The position numbers and the translations under genes were made by a program. DNA of 64,000 nucleotides from Candidatus Woesearchaeota archaeon (lineage in GTDB: Archaea; Nanobdellota; Nanobdellia; Woesearchaeales; GW2011-AR9). Below the pieces are notes generated by a model, which was not told where the DNA came from, did not search any database, and worked only from the letters and a program-made list of their open reading frames with translations. The stretch lies in assembly GCA_018655525.1 (NCBI GenBank), contig JABIJM010000020.1, positions 18,980 through 82,979 on the forward strand, read 5' to 3'. Each line of letters begins with the position of its first letter. The stretch's first letter is position 1. This document shows, in pieces, positions 51,162 to 59,673 of the stretch.

Positions 51162-51182
51162 TTATTTCAGAATTCCATAACC
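51162..51182 (-). repeat. Second copy of the aIF2-gamma gene 3' end
   Basis: Seventeen bases (GGTTATGGAATT, T or C, TGAA) at the end of the aIF2-gamma gene recur here, 46 bp downstream. Both copies spell GYGILK followed by a stop codon (TGA in the gene, TAA here). Confidence 0.6.
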
Positions 51183-51207
51183 ACATTTGAAAACGAGGAT
51201 TTGGAAT

Positions 51208-52464
51208 TCACTTCAAAATTCCATAACCGATTAATCTAAACCGATCTCCGACTCTTCTGGAAATTGTAATCCTATCTCCAGGATTTGCGCAGATTGGTTT
51301 TTTAAGAATACAAGTTGTGTTTTTCTTAGAAGGATCTAATACTACACCAACAGTTGCTGCAGAGTTTACATTCAACATAAGAACTTCTTTCTTCGCAAGT
51401 GGTTTTACTTCATCTTCTTCTTTGGTTCCTACAACGCGTTCAAGAAGATGGGTGTCTAAAGAAATTTGATAATGAACGGGTGGTAATTCCCCAGGTTTTC
51501 CAACTAAACTTCCTGTTAAAGCATCTGATTTTACAATCATTGGATCTAAAGTTGTTCCTAAGGCCATACTTCCACCTGGAAATATTTCATCTACTGGAAC
51601 TCCGCCTGAAAAAATCTTTGTAACTTTTGTTTTTACTGGTTTCCAAACCTTTTTGTTTTTTTCTTCAGTCATAAAACCAGGACAGATTTCAATGTCATCA
51701 CCAACTTTGAATGTTCCTTGTTTCACAGTACCACCAAGAACTCCTCCAATAAGATCTTTTGGTTTCATTCCAGGTTTGTTGATGTCAAATGATCGTGCAA
51801 CAAGCATTAATGGTTTTGCTTTCAAATCTTGTTTTATAACTGGCATCTTTTCTTGAATGGTTTTTACTAAAACATCAACATTAACATTTGCTCTTGCTGA
51901 AATTGGAATGATTGCTGCATTTTTGTAATCGGTATTTGCAAGAAAATCTTTAATTTGTTTATGATTTTTAATTGCTTCTTCTGTTGTTACAAGATCTATT
52001 TTATTTTGAACAACAATAATATTTTTCATACCGGAAATTTGAAGTGCCATTAAATGTTCTTTTGTTTGTGGTTGAGGGCATTTTTCATTTGCTGCGATCA
52101 TCAATAATGCACCGTCAACAATTGCTGCTCCTGAAAGCATGGTTGCCATTAGAGACTCGTGACCAGGTGCGTCTACTAAGGACATTTTTCTTAGTAATGT
52201 TGTTTCAGAATTACATTTAATACATTTATTTTTTGTTGTGTAATAATCACATTTGTCACATTTGTAAATTGAAATATCAGCATATCCTAATCTGATGGTA
52301 ATTCCACGTTTAAGTTCTTCAGAATGCGTATCTGTCCATTTTCCTGAAAGACGTTCGGTTAAGGTTGTTTTACCATGATCTACATGACCAACTAACGCTA
52401 GATTAAATTCTGGTTGAACATGTTTATCTTTAGATTTTGTTGGTTTTGCTGCTTTTTTAGCCAT
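51208..52464 (-). CDS. eif2g: Translation initiation factor 2 subunit gamma
   Basis: A 418-residue GTPase that carries initiator Met-tRNA to the small subunit. G1 is GHVDHGKTT (about 26-34), the switch region KRGITIRLGYAD, a zinc knuckle CDKC...CIKC (about 74-92), G3 DAPGHE (about 113) and G4 NKID (about 168). Domains II and III follow to RLIGYGILK. Length is typical. It is upstream of nothing on its strand but the endonuclease, and downstream of eS17 (80-base gap). The last 21 bases are partly repeated just beyond the stop (51162-51182). Confidence 0.97.
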   Translation of the reverse strand: MAKKAAKPTKSKDKHVQPEFNLALVGHVDHGKTTLTERLSGKWTDTHSEELKRGITIRLGYADISIYKCDKCDYYTTKNKCIKCNSETTLLRKMSLVDAPGHESLMATMLSGAAIVDGALLMIAANEKCPQPQTKEHLMALQISGMKNIIVVQNKIDLVTTEEAIKNHKQIKDFLANTDYKNAAIIPISARANVNVDVLVKTIQEKMPVIKQDLKAKPLMLVARSFDINKPGMKPKDLIGGVLGGTVKQGTFKVGDDIEICPGFMTEEKNKKVWKPVKTKVTKIFSGGVPVDEIFPGGSMALGTTLDPMIVKSDALTGSLVGKPGELPPVHYQISLDTHLLERVVGTKEEDEVKPLAKKEVLMLNVNSAATVGVVLDPSKKNTTCILKKPICANPGDRITISRRVGDRFRLIGYGILK

Positions 52465-52543
52465 ATTGGCTTAGAACTGTAGGTTATTTATAAAGGTTTA
52501 GGGCAGGAATAAAAAGAGAAAATAAATGATCAAAAAATAAGAA

Positions 52544-52732
52544 TTAATCTTCAGCTCGTTTAAGCCGTGTCATGTAACCTGCAATGATATTACGAATCTT
52601 CTTACATTTAATGATTGTATATGTATCAACTTGTTTCTTATTACTATCAAAATCTGTTGAGAACTTAGCTCCGTGTTTTTTCAAAAGTTCTTTTGTTTTT
52701 CGCTTTGCGAATGTGGTTTTAATTCTTCCCAT
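52544..52732 (-). CDS. rps17e: Small-subunit ribosomal protein eS17
   Basis: A 62-residue protein beginning MGRIKTTFAKRKTKELL, with DFDSNKKQVDTYTIIKCKK and the conserved NIIAGYMTRLKR ending. This matches archaeal eS17 in length and sequence pattern. It lies upstream of aIF2-gamma on the same strand, with its own TATA (ATCTTTATAAACC complement, about 52755-52767). Confidence 0.94.
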   Translation of the reverse strand: MGRIKTTFAKRKTKELLKKHGAKFSTDFDSNKKQVDTYTIIKCKKIRNIIAGYMTRLKRAED

Positions 52733-52905
52733 AATACGTATGTTTGAGTAGGTGGTTTATAAAGATTACGGTATATTTGATCATATTTGAGAATAAAGCA
52801 CTACTTCCCAACATTTTAAATATAAAATAAAATAAAACGCAAAATTACACCACTCCAGTATACATATCCGTAATATTTATATAATAAGCTACCATTTCCT
52901 AACCT

Positions 52906-53295
52906 ATGGTTATTTTATTTGATAAAAACAATCTAGGAGAGGACATTTACTCTGTAGTTTTTGCAACAGAACAACAGCAATTAGTTGCAAAAATGCTCAT
53001 AAAATACATGAAGGAAAATGGTAGAGAGATAGGAAAAACAGAGATGGGATTATTTGCGATGGCGCTCCACGAAGGAAAAGCAATTGTTCAAGAAAAAGGT
53101 AGATCTCCATTAGGTAAAGAACAACGTCTTTCTTATAATAAGCGTCAATTTTATGATAGAATCCTCACACCAATGAGAGGCATGGGATTGATTGAATATG
53201 ATTTGTATAAAAAAACGTATAAAATTTCTGATAAATTTAATAAAATGATGATTAAAGTTGGTTTAATGTGGTTACGTGAAGTTGATAAAAAATAA
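52906..53295 (+). CDS. Putative winged-helix protein, 129 residues
   Basis: A helical protein with a middle segment that reads like a winged helix: TEMGLFAMALHEGKAIVQE, then YNKRQFYDRILTPMRGMGLIEYDLYKKTYKISDKF (recognition helix and wing). Such a fold usually binds DNA. No sensor domain follows. It is convergent with metK (15-base gap). Its TATA (ATATTTATATAAT, about 52873) gives a leaderless start. The target is unknown. Confidence 0.6.
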   Translation: MVILFDKNNLGEDIYSVVFATEQQQLVAKMLIKYMKENGREIGKTEMGLFAMALHEGKAIVQEKGRSPLGKEQRLSYNKRQFYDRILTPMRGMGLIEYDLYKKTYKISDKFNKMMIKVGLMWLREVDKK

Positions 53296-53309
53296 AAAAA
53301 TAAAAATCA

Positions 53310-54500
53310 TTAGATAGTATGATCCAATTCTGGAGGAACATCAACTGATTCTTGTTTCAATATTTCTGCTTTATCTGTTTTCTCCCATGTGAAATCTGGA
53401 TCTTCCCTTCCGAAGTGCCCATATGCTGCTGTTTTCTGATAGATTGGACGTTTTAAGTTTAGTTGATCTATCATTGCTTTTGGTCGAAAGTTGAAATGTT
53501 TCTTTACTAATTCAATGATTTTAGTATCTGAAATAGTTCCCGTTCCAAATGTGTCAATGTGAATTGAGACTGGATCTGCAACACCGATTGCATATGCAAC
53601 TTGCACTTCACATTTTTCTGCTAATCCTGCTGCGACAATATTCTTTGCAACATATCTTCCGTAATATGCACCTGACCGATCTACTTTTGACGGATCTTTG
53701 CCTGAGAAACATCCGCCACCATGTCGACCATGTCCACCATATGTGTCAACGATAATTTTACGTCCTGTTAATCCTGCATCGCCAACGGGTCCACCAATAA
53801 CAAATTTGCCGGTTGGGTTTACAAAATATTTTGTGGTTTCATCAATGTAATCATGACACACTGGCTTGATAACTTTTTCAATCATATCCCTTCTGATAGT
53901 TTCTAAAGAGACATCTGGATGATGTTGGGTTGATAGCACAACTGCGTCTACACGTTTAATTTTACCATGTTCATATTCTACGGTTACTTGGGATTTTGAA
54001 TCTGGTCTTAAGTACCATAATTCTCCACGTTTTCTAATGGATGCAAGTCGTTGGACTAATTTATGTGAAAGCATTAATGATAAGGGCATCAATTCAGGTG
54101 TTTCATTAGTTGCATATCCAAACATTAAGCCTTGGTCTCCAGCTCCTTGTTCTTCATGCAATCCTGTTCCTTCGTCAACTCCTTGCGCGATGTCAGAAGA
54201 TTGTTCGGAGATTGCTGTTAGTACTCCACAGGTTGATCCTTCAAATCCAAATTCTGGTCTGTTATATCCTATTTCACAGATTGTATCACGCACAATTTTC
54301 TGAACGTCAACATATGTTGTCGTACGAACTTCTCCACCAACTACGACGAATCCTGTTTTTGTCAAACATTCAACTGCAACACGTGATTCTGGATCTTCTT
54401 TAATCATTGCATCTAAAATTGCGTCAGAGATTTGGTCACATATTTTATCTGGATGTCCTTCAGATACACTCTCACTCGTAAAAAAATAATTATTTGTCAT
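53310..54500 (-). CDS. metK: S-adenosylmethionine synthetase, bacterial/eukaryotic type
   Basis: A 396-residue enzyme making SAM from Met and ATP. Motifs: [13 protein letters not shown] (about 6-18), [13 protein letters not shown] (about 117-129), [18 protein letters not shown] (about 251-268) and [15 protein letters not shown]. This is the MetK family, not the divergent archaeal MAT usual in archaea, so transfer is likely. One visible change is Cys in GGGCFSGKD where Ala is usual. GGTGG precedes the ATG; TATA ATATATTTAAATC lies farther upstream. SAM is needed by Dph2 and the methyltransferase in this window. Confidence 0.96.
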   Translation of the reverse strand: MTNNYFFTSESVSEGHPDKICDQISDAILDAMIKEDPESRVAVECLTKTGFVVVGGEVRTTTYVDVQKIVRDTICEIGYNRPEFGFEGSTCGVLTAISEQSSDIAQGVDEGTGLHEEQGAGDQGLMFGYATNETPELMPLSLMLSHKLVQRLASIRKRGELWYLRPDSKSQVTVEYEHGKIKRVDAVVLSTQHHPDVSLETIRRDMIEKVIKPVCHDYIDETTKYFVNPTGKFVIGGPVGDAGLTGRKIIVDTYGGHGRHGGGCFSGKDPSKVDRSGAYYGRYVAKNIVAAGLAEKCEVQVAYAIGVADPVSIHIDTFGTGTISDTKIIELVKKHFNFRPKAMIDQLNLKRPIYQKTAAYGHFGREDPDFTWEKTDKAEILKQESVDVPPELDHTI

Positions 54501-54573
54501 TATTAACCACCTCGTTTGTAGAAAATTTTAGGTAAAGTGATTTAAATATATTATGATACCTTGATTAATAGAA

Positions 54574-55434
54574 CTAATTCCTAATTGCTTGAAAGGCTAA
54601 AATATCTTCTGTACTTAATTTCTTTCCTTTCTTCATCTTTTCTTTAACTTCGTCGGTTTTCTTTTTAGCTTTTGCTTTATAACTTTGTTCAGAATCTTCT
54701 TTGAATAATTTACTTAGTTCGTCAACACGTTTTTGTAATTCAGATAGTTCTATTTGTGTTGCTTCATATACTTTCTTTAATTCAACATATTTTTGTGCAT
54801 TTGGTTTTTCTTCATCACGACATTGTTTGATTTGTTTATACAATGCAAGCATCTCTTCATGTTTCTTTTGAGATTGTTCTGCTTTTTCTTGAACTAGTTT
54901 GTGTGATTCTTGTGCATCCCTTCGTGCTTGAGGTAAGTTAGATGTATTAGATTTTACTTCTTTCCATAATTCTTCTACAGCTGCAACTTTTTTGTATCGT
55001 GATTTTAATTCATGAAGTGTTTTTCTGATTTCTTTTTCTTTATTAAACTGAAGAGCTTCTGTTTCTAGTTTAACTTCTAATTGGTCAATTTGTTTTTTAA
55101 GCATGAATGGTGTTTCTTTAGAATCAATTTTTCCCTGAAGGCCTTTCTTTTTTTCATCTAATTCTTTTTTAGAAGAAGATTCTTTTTTGACTGCTTCATT
55201 TAATTTATTTCGTTCTTTTTTAAGATCACGTACATCTTTTGTTAATTGATCACGTTCTTCTTTTAATGTTTTAATTTGACTAGTACGTGCTTTAACTTTA
55301 TCTCTAGAAGATCTAATTGCTCTATACGCTTCTTCTTTCTCTTTATTTTGCTGATTTAATTTAGAACGAAGTGTACTTAATTCTCTTTTTTTGGTAGCAA
55401 ATTCTTGCCGTAATTGTGTTATGTTTTGTTCCAT
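54574..55434 (-). CDS. Archaeal coiled-coil protein (COG1340-like)
   Basis: A 286-residue protein that is almost wholly coiled coil, rich in Lys, Glu and Gln (KRELSTLRSKLNQQNKEKEEAYRAIRSSRDKV), with no globular motif except a short C-terminal segment LSTEDILAFQAIRN. It matches the uncharacterised archaeal coiled-coil family often near translation genes. It is downstream of the stalk operon. The function is unknown; a scaffold or ribosome-associated role is only a guess. Confidence 0.75.
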   Translation of the reverse strand: MEQNITQLRQEFATKKRELSTLRSKLNQQNKEKEEAYRAIRSSRDKVKARTSQIKTLKEERDQLTKDVRDLKKERNKLNEAVKKESSSKKELDEKKKGLQGKIDSKETPFMLKKQIDQLEVKLETEALQFNKEKEIRKTLHELKSRYKKVAAVEELWKEVKSNTSNLPQARRDAQESHKLVQEKAEQSQKKHEEMLALYKQIKQCRDEEKPNAQKYVELKKVYEATQIELSELQKRVDELSKLFKEDSEQSYKAKAKKKTDEVKEKMKKGKKLSTEDILAFQAIRN

Positions 55435-55504
55435 GGGACTCTCATAAAATCACTAAAAGTGATTTCAACTTTATTAAAAATAAAAAAATAAAATAAAAAA
55501 AGAT

Positions 55505-55807
55505 TTATCCGAATAATGCGCCTAGACCTGCCGCAGCAGCTTCGTCAGCTTTCCCTTCATCTTCTTTTTTATCTTCTTTCTTCTCTTCAGCTTTTGCTTC
55601 TCCTACAGGAGCAGCAGCAACTGGTGCAGCAACTGCAGCTTTTGCGATTGCTTCTTCAATGTTTACACCTTGAAGTGCAGCGACTAAAGCTTTAATTCTT
55701 GCTTCGTCAACTTGGACACCTGCAGCAGTTAAAACTGCTTTAACAGTATCTTCAGTAACGTCTTTTCCTGCTTTATGCAGTAACATTGCAGCGTAAATGT
55801 ATTCCAT
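55505..55807 (-). CDS. rpl12: Ribosomal stalk protein P1 (aL12)
   Basis: A 100-residue acidic stalk protein. The N-terminal dimer domain [20 protein letters not shown] is followed by an Ala-rich hinge, an acidic [12 protein letters not shown] segment and the typical factor-binding tail ending GLGALFG. Several dimers bind P0 and recruit GTPase factors. It lies downstream of P0 across a 135-base spacer rich in hairpins. Confidence 0.95.
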   Translation of the reverse strand: MEYIYAAMLLHKAGKDVTEDTVKAVLTAAGVQVDEARIKALVAALQGVNIEEAIAKAAVAAPVAAAPVGEAKAEEKKEDKKEDEGKADEAAAAGLGALFG

Positions 55808-55849
55808 TTTATTTCCTCCGAGTTTCCTGAGGAGTGACTAGAAACACTT

Positions 55850-55904
55850 AGAAATTTTTCACAAAATTTCTGGTGTCCAAAAAATTGATTTACAATTTTT
55901 TTGG
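55850..55904. promoter_or_regulatory. Two AT-rich hairpins in the P0-P1 spacer
   Basis: On the plus strand AGAAATTTT-TCAC-AAAATTTCT (55850-55871) and CCAAAAAATTG-ATTTA-CAATTTTTTTGG (55877-55904) are near-perfect hairpins. They lie in the leader of the P1 message, which is needed in more copies than P0, so processing or partial termination here is plausible. Confidence 0.55.
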
Positions 55905-55942
55905 ATTTTTAATTTCTAATTTCCTCTAGGTTTCTAATTTAA

Positions 55943-56785
55943 CTATTCAATTTTAGCTTCTGTTTTCACAGAGTGAGCTTGAGCTTCAGCTTTCGCCAAG
56001 ATTTCATCCCTTGTTTCTTCAGTAAGGATGCTTTGTTCCACACCAACAGCCTTTGCTTCTCTGAATGCTTTTTGAAGTAAGACTTCGGTAGTGTCAGCAG
56101 TTGGGTACGCAGCTTCTACAGCTAAGTTGAAAGCCCAAGATGCTGCTTGTGTAAAGTTCGCAGTGTATTCAGCTTCATCAACATGTAGTTGTTTAGCATT
56201 ATAAACTAAACCATCTTCCCATACTGCAACTAAATCTAAACCTACTTCCATAGGTTTAATGTCCAAACGTTTTAATGATTCTGCTAAATTTGCAGAGATC
56301 ACATCTCCTTCTTTTGCAACAACAGCATCATTGATAATGGCTAACTTACCACCTTCAACTTTTGTTTTAATTCCTACTGCTGCTAATTCTGAGATGATTG
56401 GACCAGGAGCGAAGTTTGTTGCACCAGCTTTAACGATAACGTCTTTAGGTGCAATTTGACCTTCTTTTGCAGGCGCTTCAGATTTATTCTTCTGAAGTGT
56501 TGCATATAATGTGAAAGGATTTGATTCTGTAAATATTAATGCAGGCATTCCTTTAATTTTATCTTTTAATTCCTGAATATTTTCTTTTCCAGATTGTTCA
56601 AATGCTAATTGTAATAATTTTTTTCGTGCCATCTGGATTTTTACGCCAGATTTACGAAGTGTTGCTCGCATATTTTGTAATTGTTGTGCAGGAAGTGCTT
56701 CCATATTCACAATACCTATAATAGGAGAAGATTTAATTTGATTAACAAGTTCTTGTACTAACTTTTTCTTATTTTCACTTACCAT
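55943..56785 (-). CDS. rplP0: Ribosomal protein P0 (uL10)
   Basis: A 280-residue protein with the rRNA-binding uL10 domain (NMEALPAQQLQNMRATLRKSG, about 24-45; IQMARKKLLQLAF) and the archaeal insertion domain with GPIISELAAVGIKTKVEGGKLAI. The C-terminal helices bind P1 dimers. The usual acidic GFG-like tail is missing (it ends SVKTEAKIE), so this copy is shorter than many archaeal P0 proteins. It is translated just after uL1 (1-base gap) and before P1. Confidence 0.94.
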   Translation of the reverse strand: MVSENKKKLVQELVNQIKSSPIIGIVNMEALPAQQLQNMRATLRKSGVKIQMARKKLLQLAFEQSGKENIQELKDKIKGMPALIFTESNPFTLYATLQKNKSEAPAKEGQIAPKDVIVKAGATNFAPGPIISELAAVGIKTKVEGGKLAIINDAVVAKEGDVISANLAESLKRLDIKPMEVGLDLVAVWEDGLVYNAKQLHVDEAEYTANFTQAASWAFNLAVEAAYPTADTTEVLLQKAFREAKAVGVEQSILTEETRDEILAKAEAQAHSVKTEAKIE

Positions 56786-56786
56786 C

Positions 56787-57428
56787 TTAGATATCCACCG
56801 GTTTCCCCATTGTTAATTTGATAGAAGTGTTTTTGATGTTTTGATCTTCATTTGGTAATTGTTTCACTGATGTAGTATACACAGTTAAGATATTATCAAT
56901 AATTTCGTTTTCAGGTTGATCTTCTTTTCCAACCATACATTGTAAGTTTGTTGCTTTTGTTGCTCTCATACGTACGGTTTGTTTTAATTTTTTCATTAAA
57001 GGTTCCAAATTTGCATTCGGAGGAACAACACATCCTAATTTAGGATTAGGCATCTTTCCTTTAGGACCAAATACACGTCCTACTGCTGCTGCCACCTTTG
57101 GCATAAGTGTTGCTTGTGCAATAAAATAATCGTAAGATTCAGCTAATTTCTTTGCTGCTTTTTTGTCTTTCTGATATTTTGGAAAATCATTTTCTGTGAT
57201 CACAAAATCGCATACTTTTTCTGCTTGTTCCGCTAATTCTGAACCAACAAATGCCGCAATTTTTACAGGCCTACCTTTTGGATGATTTAATGTTACAAAG
57301 AAATCTACTGGATTTGATTTAACAACCAGGTTTTTTAAGTTTATAATAAGATCATAAGATTGTATGAACTTACGTTTTGGTTGCTTCTTTAATTCTTCTA
57401 ATGCTTTTTGAATATCTTGTTTGTTCAT
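56787..57428 (-). CDS. rpl1: Ribosomal protein uL1
   Basis: A 213-residue L1-stalk protein. The archaeal L1 signature PKFIQSYDLIINLKNL (N-terminus) and LMPKVAAAVGRVFGPKGKMPNPK (about 105-127) are clear. The start at 57428 follows GGAGGC. In archaea L1 represses its own operon by binding the leader; here the leader (57429-57490) has CTTAA-CGGTA-TTAAG and CTACAT-A-ATGTAG hairpins, which could form such a site. uL11 is not adjacent. TATA CCTTTATAAATAACC is at about 57486-57500 on the minus strand. Confidence 0.95.
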   Translation of the reverse strand: MNKQDIQKALEELKKQPKRKFIQSYDLIINLKNLVVKSNPVDFFVTLNHPKGRPVKIAAFVGSELAEQAEKVCDFVITENDFPKYQKDKKAAKKLAESYDYFIAQATLMPKVAAAVGRVFGPKGKMPNPKLGCVVPPNANLEPLMKKLKQTVRMRATKATNLQCMVGKEDQPENEIIDNILTVYTTSVKQLPNEDQNIKNTSIKLTMGKPVDI

Positions 57429-57571
57429 TTCATGCCTCCTACATAATGTAGTCTTAACGGTATTAAGCTTAGGATAAGAGGTTATTTATAAAGGTATTGG
57501 TTGGAATACAAATTATGATGTGTTTTGGAAAAAGTTTAAACTTGAGTTCATTTCAACTACATAGAAAAAGT

Positions 57572-57895
57572 CTATTCAACTTTGTACCAATCTTTTGGCA
57601 TTTCTTCTTCACTACCAACGGGCTGCGTCATTAACCAAGCAGTTTGCTGTGCATCATTAAAACTGTCTCTTCTTTCCGTGGAAGCAGGAACGGAGTCATA
57701 TTCCTCTGACGTAACCAGATTAGGAACTAAATAGCTACGAGAATATATTTCTTTCCAACTTGCAACTTGTAAACTTCTTGCTGCATCTCGGATTATTGTG
57801 CATGGTTCAGCATTTGCGAGAAGTTTTTCTACATCTGGAAATGCATCTAATTTACGTTGATCTTCAGCTGTGATTACAATTTCATCAATTGGCAT
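57572..57895 (-). CDS. Hypothetical protein, 107 residues
   Basis: Not recognised. It starts MPIDEIVITAEDQRKLD and is a charged soluble protein with no motif. A TTG codon at 57919 would add eight residues. It lies 33 bases downstream of dnaJ on the same strand and may be the last gene of the chaperone operon, or be read separately. Confidence 0.52.
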   Translation of the reverse strand: MPIDEIVITAEDQRKLDAFPDVEKLLANAEPCTIIRDAARSLQVASWKEIYSRSYLVPNLVTSEEYDSVPASTERRDSFNDAQQTAWLMTQPVGSEEEMPKDWYKVE

Positions 57896-57928
57896 ACTAA
57901 AAGGGATATTATTAGGCAATATAAAAAC

Positions 57929-59035
57929 TTACCCAAAAATCTTCTTCAAGAAGCCCTTCTGTGGTTTTTCTTCTTTCAATTGTTTGATAAGATCTTTTTG
58001 TTTCTTGGACAATTTCTTAGGTACTTCTATCCGTACTTTGACCATTTGATCTCCTTTGCCACCATAGCGGACATGAGGTAGGCCTTGGTCTTTCATTCTC
58101 AGAATTGTTTCAGATGCTGTTCCCGCTGATACTTTTAGCATAGCTTTTCCATCAATGGTTGGAACTTCGACCTCATCTCCAAGAACTGCTTGTGAAAATG
58201 AAATTGGTAAGGTAATATGTAAATCCCCTTCCTCTCGTTTGAAAAATTTATGAGGTGCAACATGAATTACGACAAATAAATCACCAGAAGGTCCACCATT
58301 TTGGCCAACTTCTCCTTCCCCAGAAACACGCAAACGCATGCCATCTTCAATTCCTTCGGGGATAGTAACTTCAAGTTCCTTATCTTTTCTTATTAATCCA
58401 TCTCCCCCACATTTTTTACATGAATCTTGAGGAAGTTCTCCTTTTCCATGACAATAGGGACATGGTGCATTTTGTTGAAAGATGCCAAACGGCGTTCGTT
58501 GTGTTTGTTTAATATATCCTGAAGAATGACAATGGTCACAACTATTGAATTTGGTTGCACCTTTTCCGTTACAGGATTCACAATGTTCTACTTTATTAAA
58601 ACGTAATGTTTCTTTTTTACCTTTTGCAACATCTTCTAAGGTGATTGTTAATTCATACGCTAAGTCAGACCCTTGTCTTTGACGAGTTCCTCTTCTCCTA
58701 CCAGATCCACCAAATAGTTGATCAAATACGTCTCCAAAATCACCGAAGTTTCCACCCCTAAATTGAGACATAACATCTGAGAAATCATATGCTTGCTGTC
58801 CTCCACCTTGGAATGCTGAATCACCAAACTGGTCGTATTGTTGTCGTTTTTTTTCATCACCTAAAATGGATGCAGCTTCGTTAATTTCTTTGAATTTCTC
58901 TTCATATGCGACTTTTTTATCTTCTGGAGCACGATCTGGATGAAATTTCATCGCAAGCTTTTTGTATGCTTTTTTGATTTCAACTTTTGTAGCAGATTTC
59001 TCTACACCTAATAATTTATAATAATCTATGCTCAT
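57929..59035 (-). CDS. dnaJ: Chaperone DnaJ (Hsp40)
   Basis: A 368-residue type I Hsp40. The J domain (1-70) has HPD in KFHPDRAPED; a Gly/Phe linker follows (FGDSAFQGGGQQAYDF, GGSGRRRG); then four CxxCxGxG zinc repeats (CESCNGKG, CDHCHSSG, CPYCHGKG, CKKCGGDG, about 152-215) and the client-binding C-terminal domain. It stimulates DnaK ATPase and delivers clients. It overlaps the HD-domain gene by 4 bases (ATGA). Confidence 0.97.
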   Translation of the reverse strand: MSIDYYKLLGVEKSATKVEIKKAYKKLAMKFHPDRAPEDKKVAYEEKFKEINEAASILGDEKKRQQYDQFGDSAFQGGGQQAYDFSDVMSQFRGGNFGDFGDVFDQLFGGSGRRRGTRQRQGSDLAYELTITLEDVAKGKKETLRFNKVEHCESCNGKGATKFNSCDHCHSSGYIKQTQRTPFGIFQQNAPCPYCHGKGELPQDSCKKCGGDGLIRKDKELEVTIPEGIEDGMRLRVSGEGEVGQNGGPSGDLFVVIHVAPHKFFKREEGDLHITLPISFSQAVLGDEVEVPTIDGKAMLKVSAGTASETILRMKDQGLPHVRYGGKGDQMVKVRIEVPKKLSKKQKDLIKQLKEEKPQKGFLKKIFG

Positions 59036-59637
59036 TGTGAAGTCTCCATTTTTTGTTTTAATTCTTTTGGCATGAAAGGTAAATGTTGAAATAATTTTTT
59101 TTCTAAATCGTATTGAAATTCACGACAGGATTCCCATACACCGTCTTCACGAGGGTAACGTTCACGAAGATAATGCCATCGTTCGTCAAAAGTCACAACT
59201 TCATTTTTAAATACACGCACATCTGCATAATGCACAATTAGTTCTTCCCAACTAGGATCAACATTTTGAGGATCACTTACGTGTTTTAATGCAAGTGCTA
59301 ATTCTGGGAAATCATCTTTAAAAATTTCCGAGGCTAATTGACCCTCATAACAGCTTGGATGTTTTAGTTTCATCCCTTGCCAAAATTTCTTTTGTTCTTC
59401 AGTTAAGGTTGCATCTTTGTGAGATCCAGTTCCAAAGTCTGTAATCGCAATCATTTTAAAAACATCATGAAGGATTGCTAACTTACTAATTAATTCTTTA
59501 TTGATTTCTTTTTCTTTAAAATTTAATGCAATAAAATTTGCAACTTCCTGGACCTTTAAACAATGAATTTTAATATTCTCAGGCACATGATATTCTTCAA
59601 AGTACTGCAAACATTGTTCTTGGGTAGGAAGTTTCAT
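59032..59637 (-). CDS. HD-domain phosphohydrolase-like protein within the chaperone operon
   Basis: A 201-residue helical protein with the HD pattern: HCLKVQEVANFIA (about 25), LAILHDVFKM (His-Asp at about 55-56) and a C-terminal VHYADVRVFKNEVV with a further Asp. HD enzymes are metal-dependent phosphohydrolases acting on nucleotides. I start at ATG 59637; the TTG at 59643 is less likely. It sits between dnaK (36-base gap) and dnaJ (4-base overlap), so it is co-transcribed with stress genes. The substrate is unknown. Confidence 0.78.
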   Translation of the reverse strand: MKLPTQEQCLQYFEEYHVPENIKIHCLKVQEVANFIALNFKEKEINKELISKLAILHDVFKMIAITDFGTGSHKDATLTEEQKKFWQGMKLKHPSCYEGQLASEIFKDDFPELALALKHVSDPQNVDPSWEELIVHYADVRVFKNEVVTFDERWHYLRERYPREDGVWESCREFQYDLEKKLFQHLPFMPKELKQKMETSQ

Positions 59638-59673
59638 TTTCAAAGAAAAATAAAAAAATAGAAGGTTAAAAAC

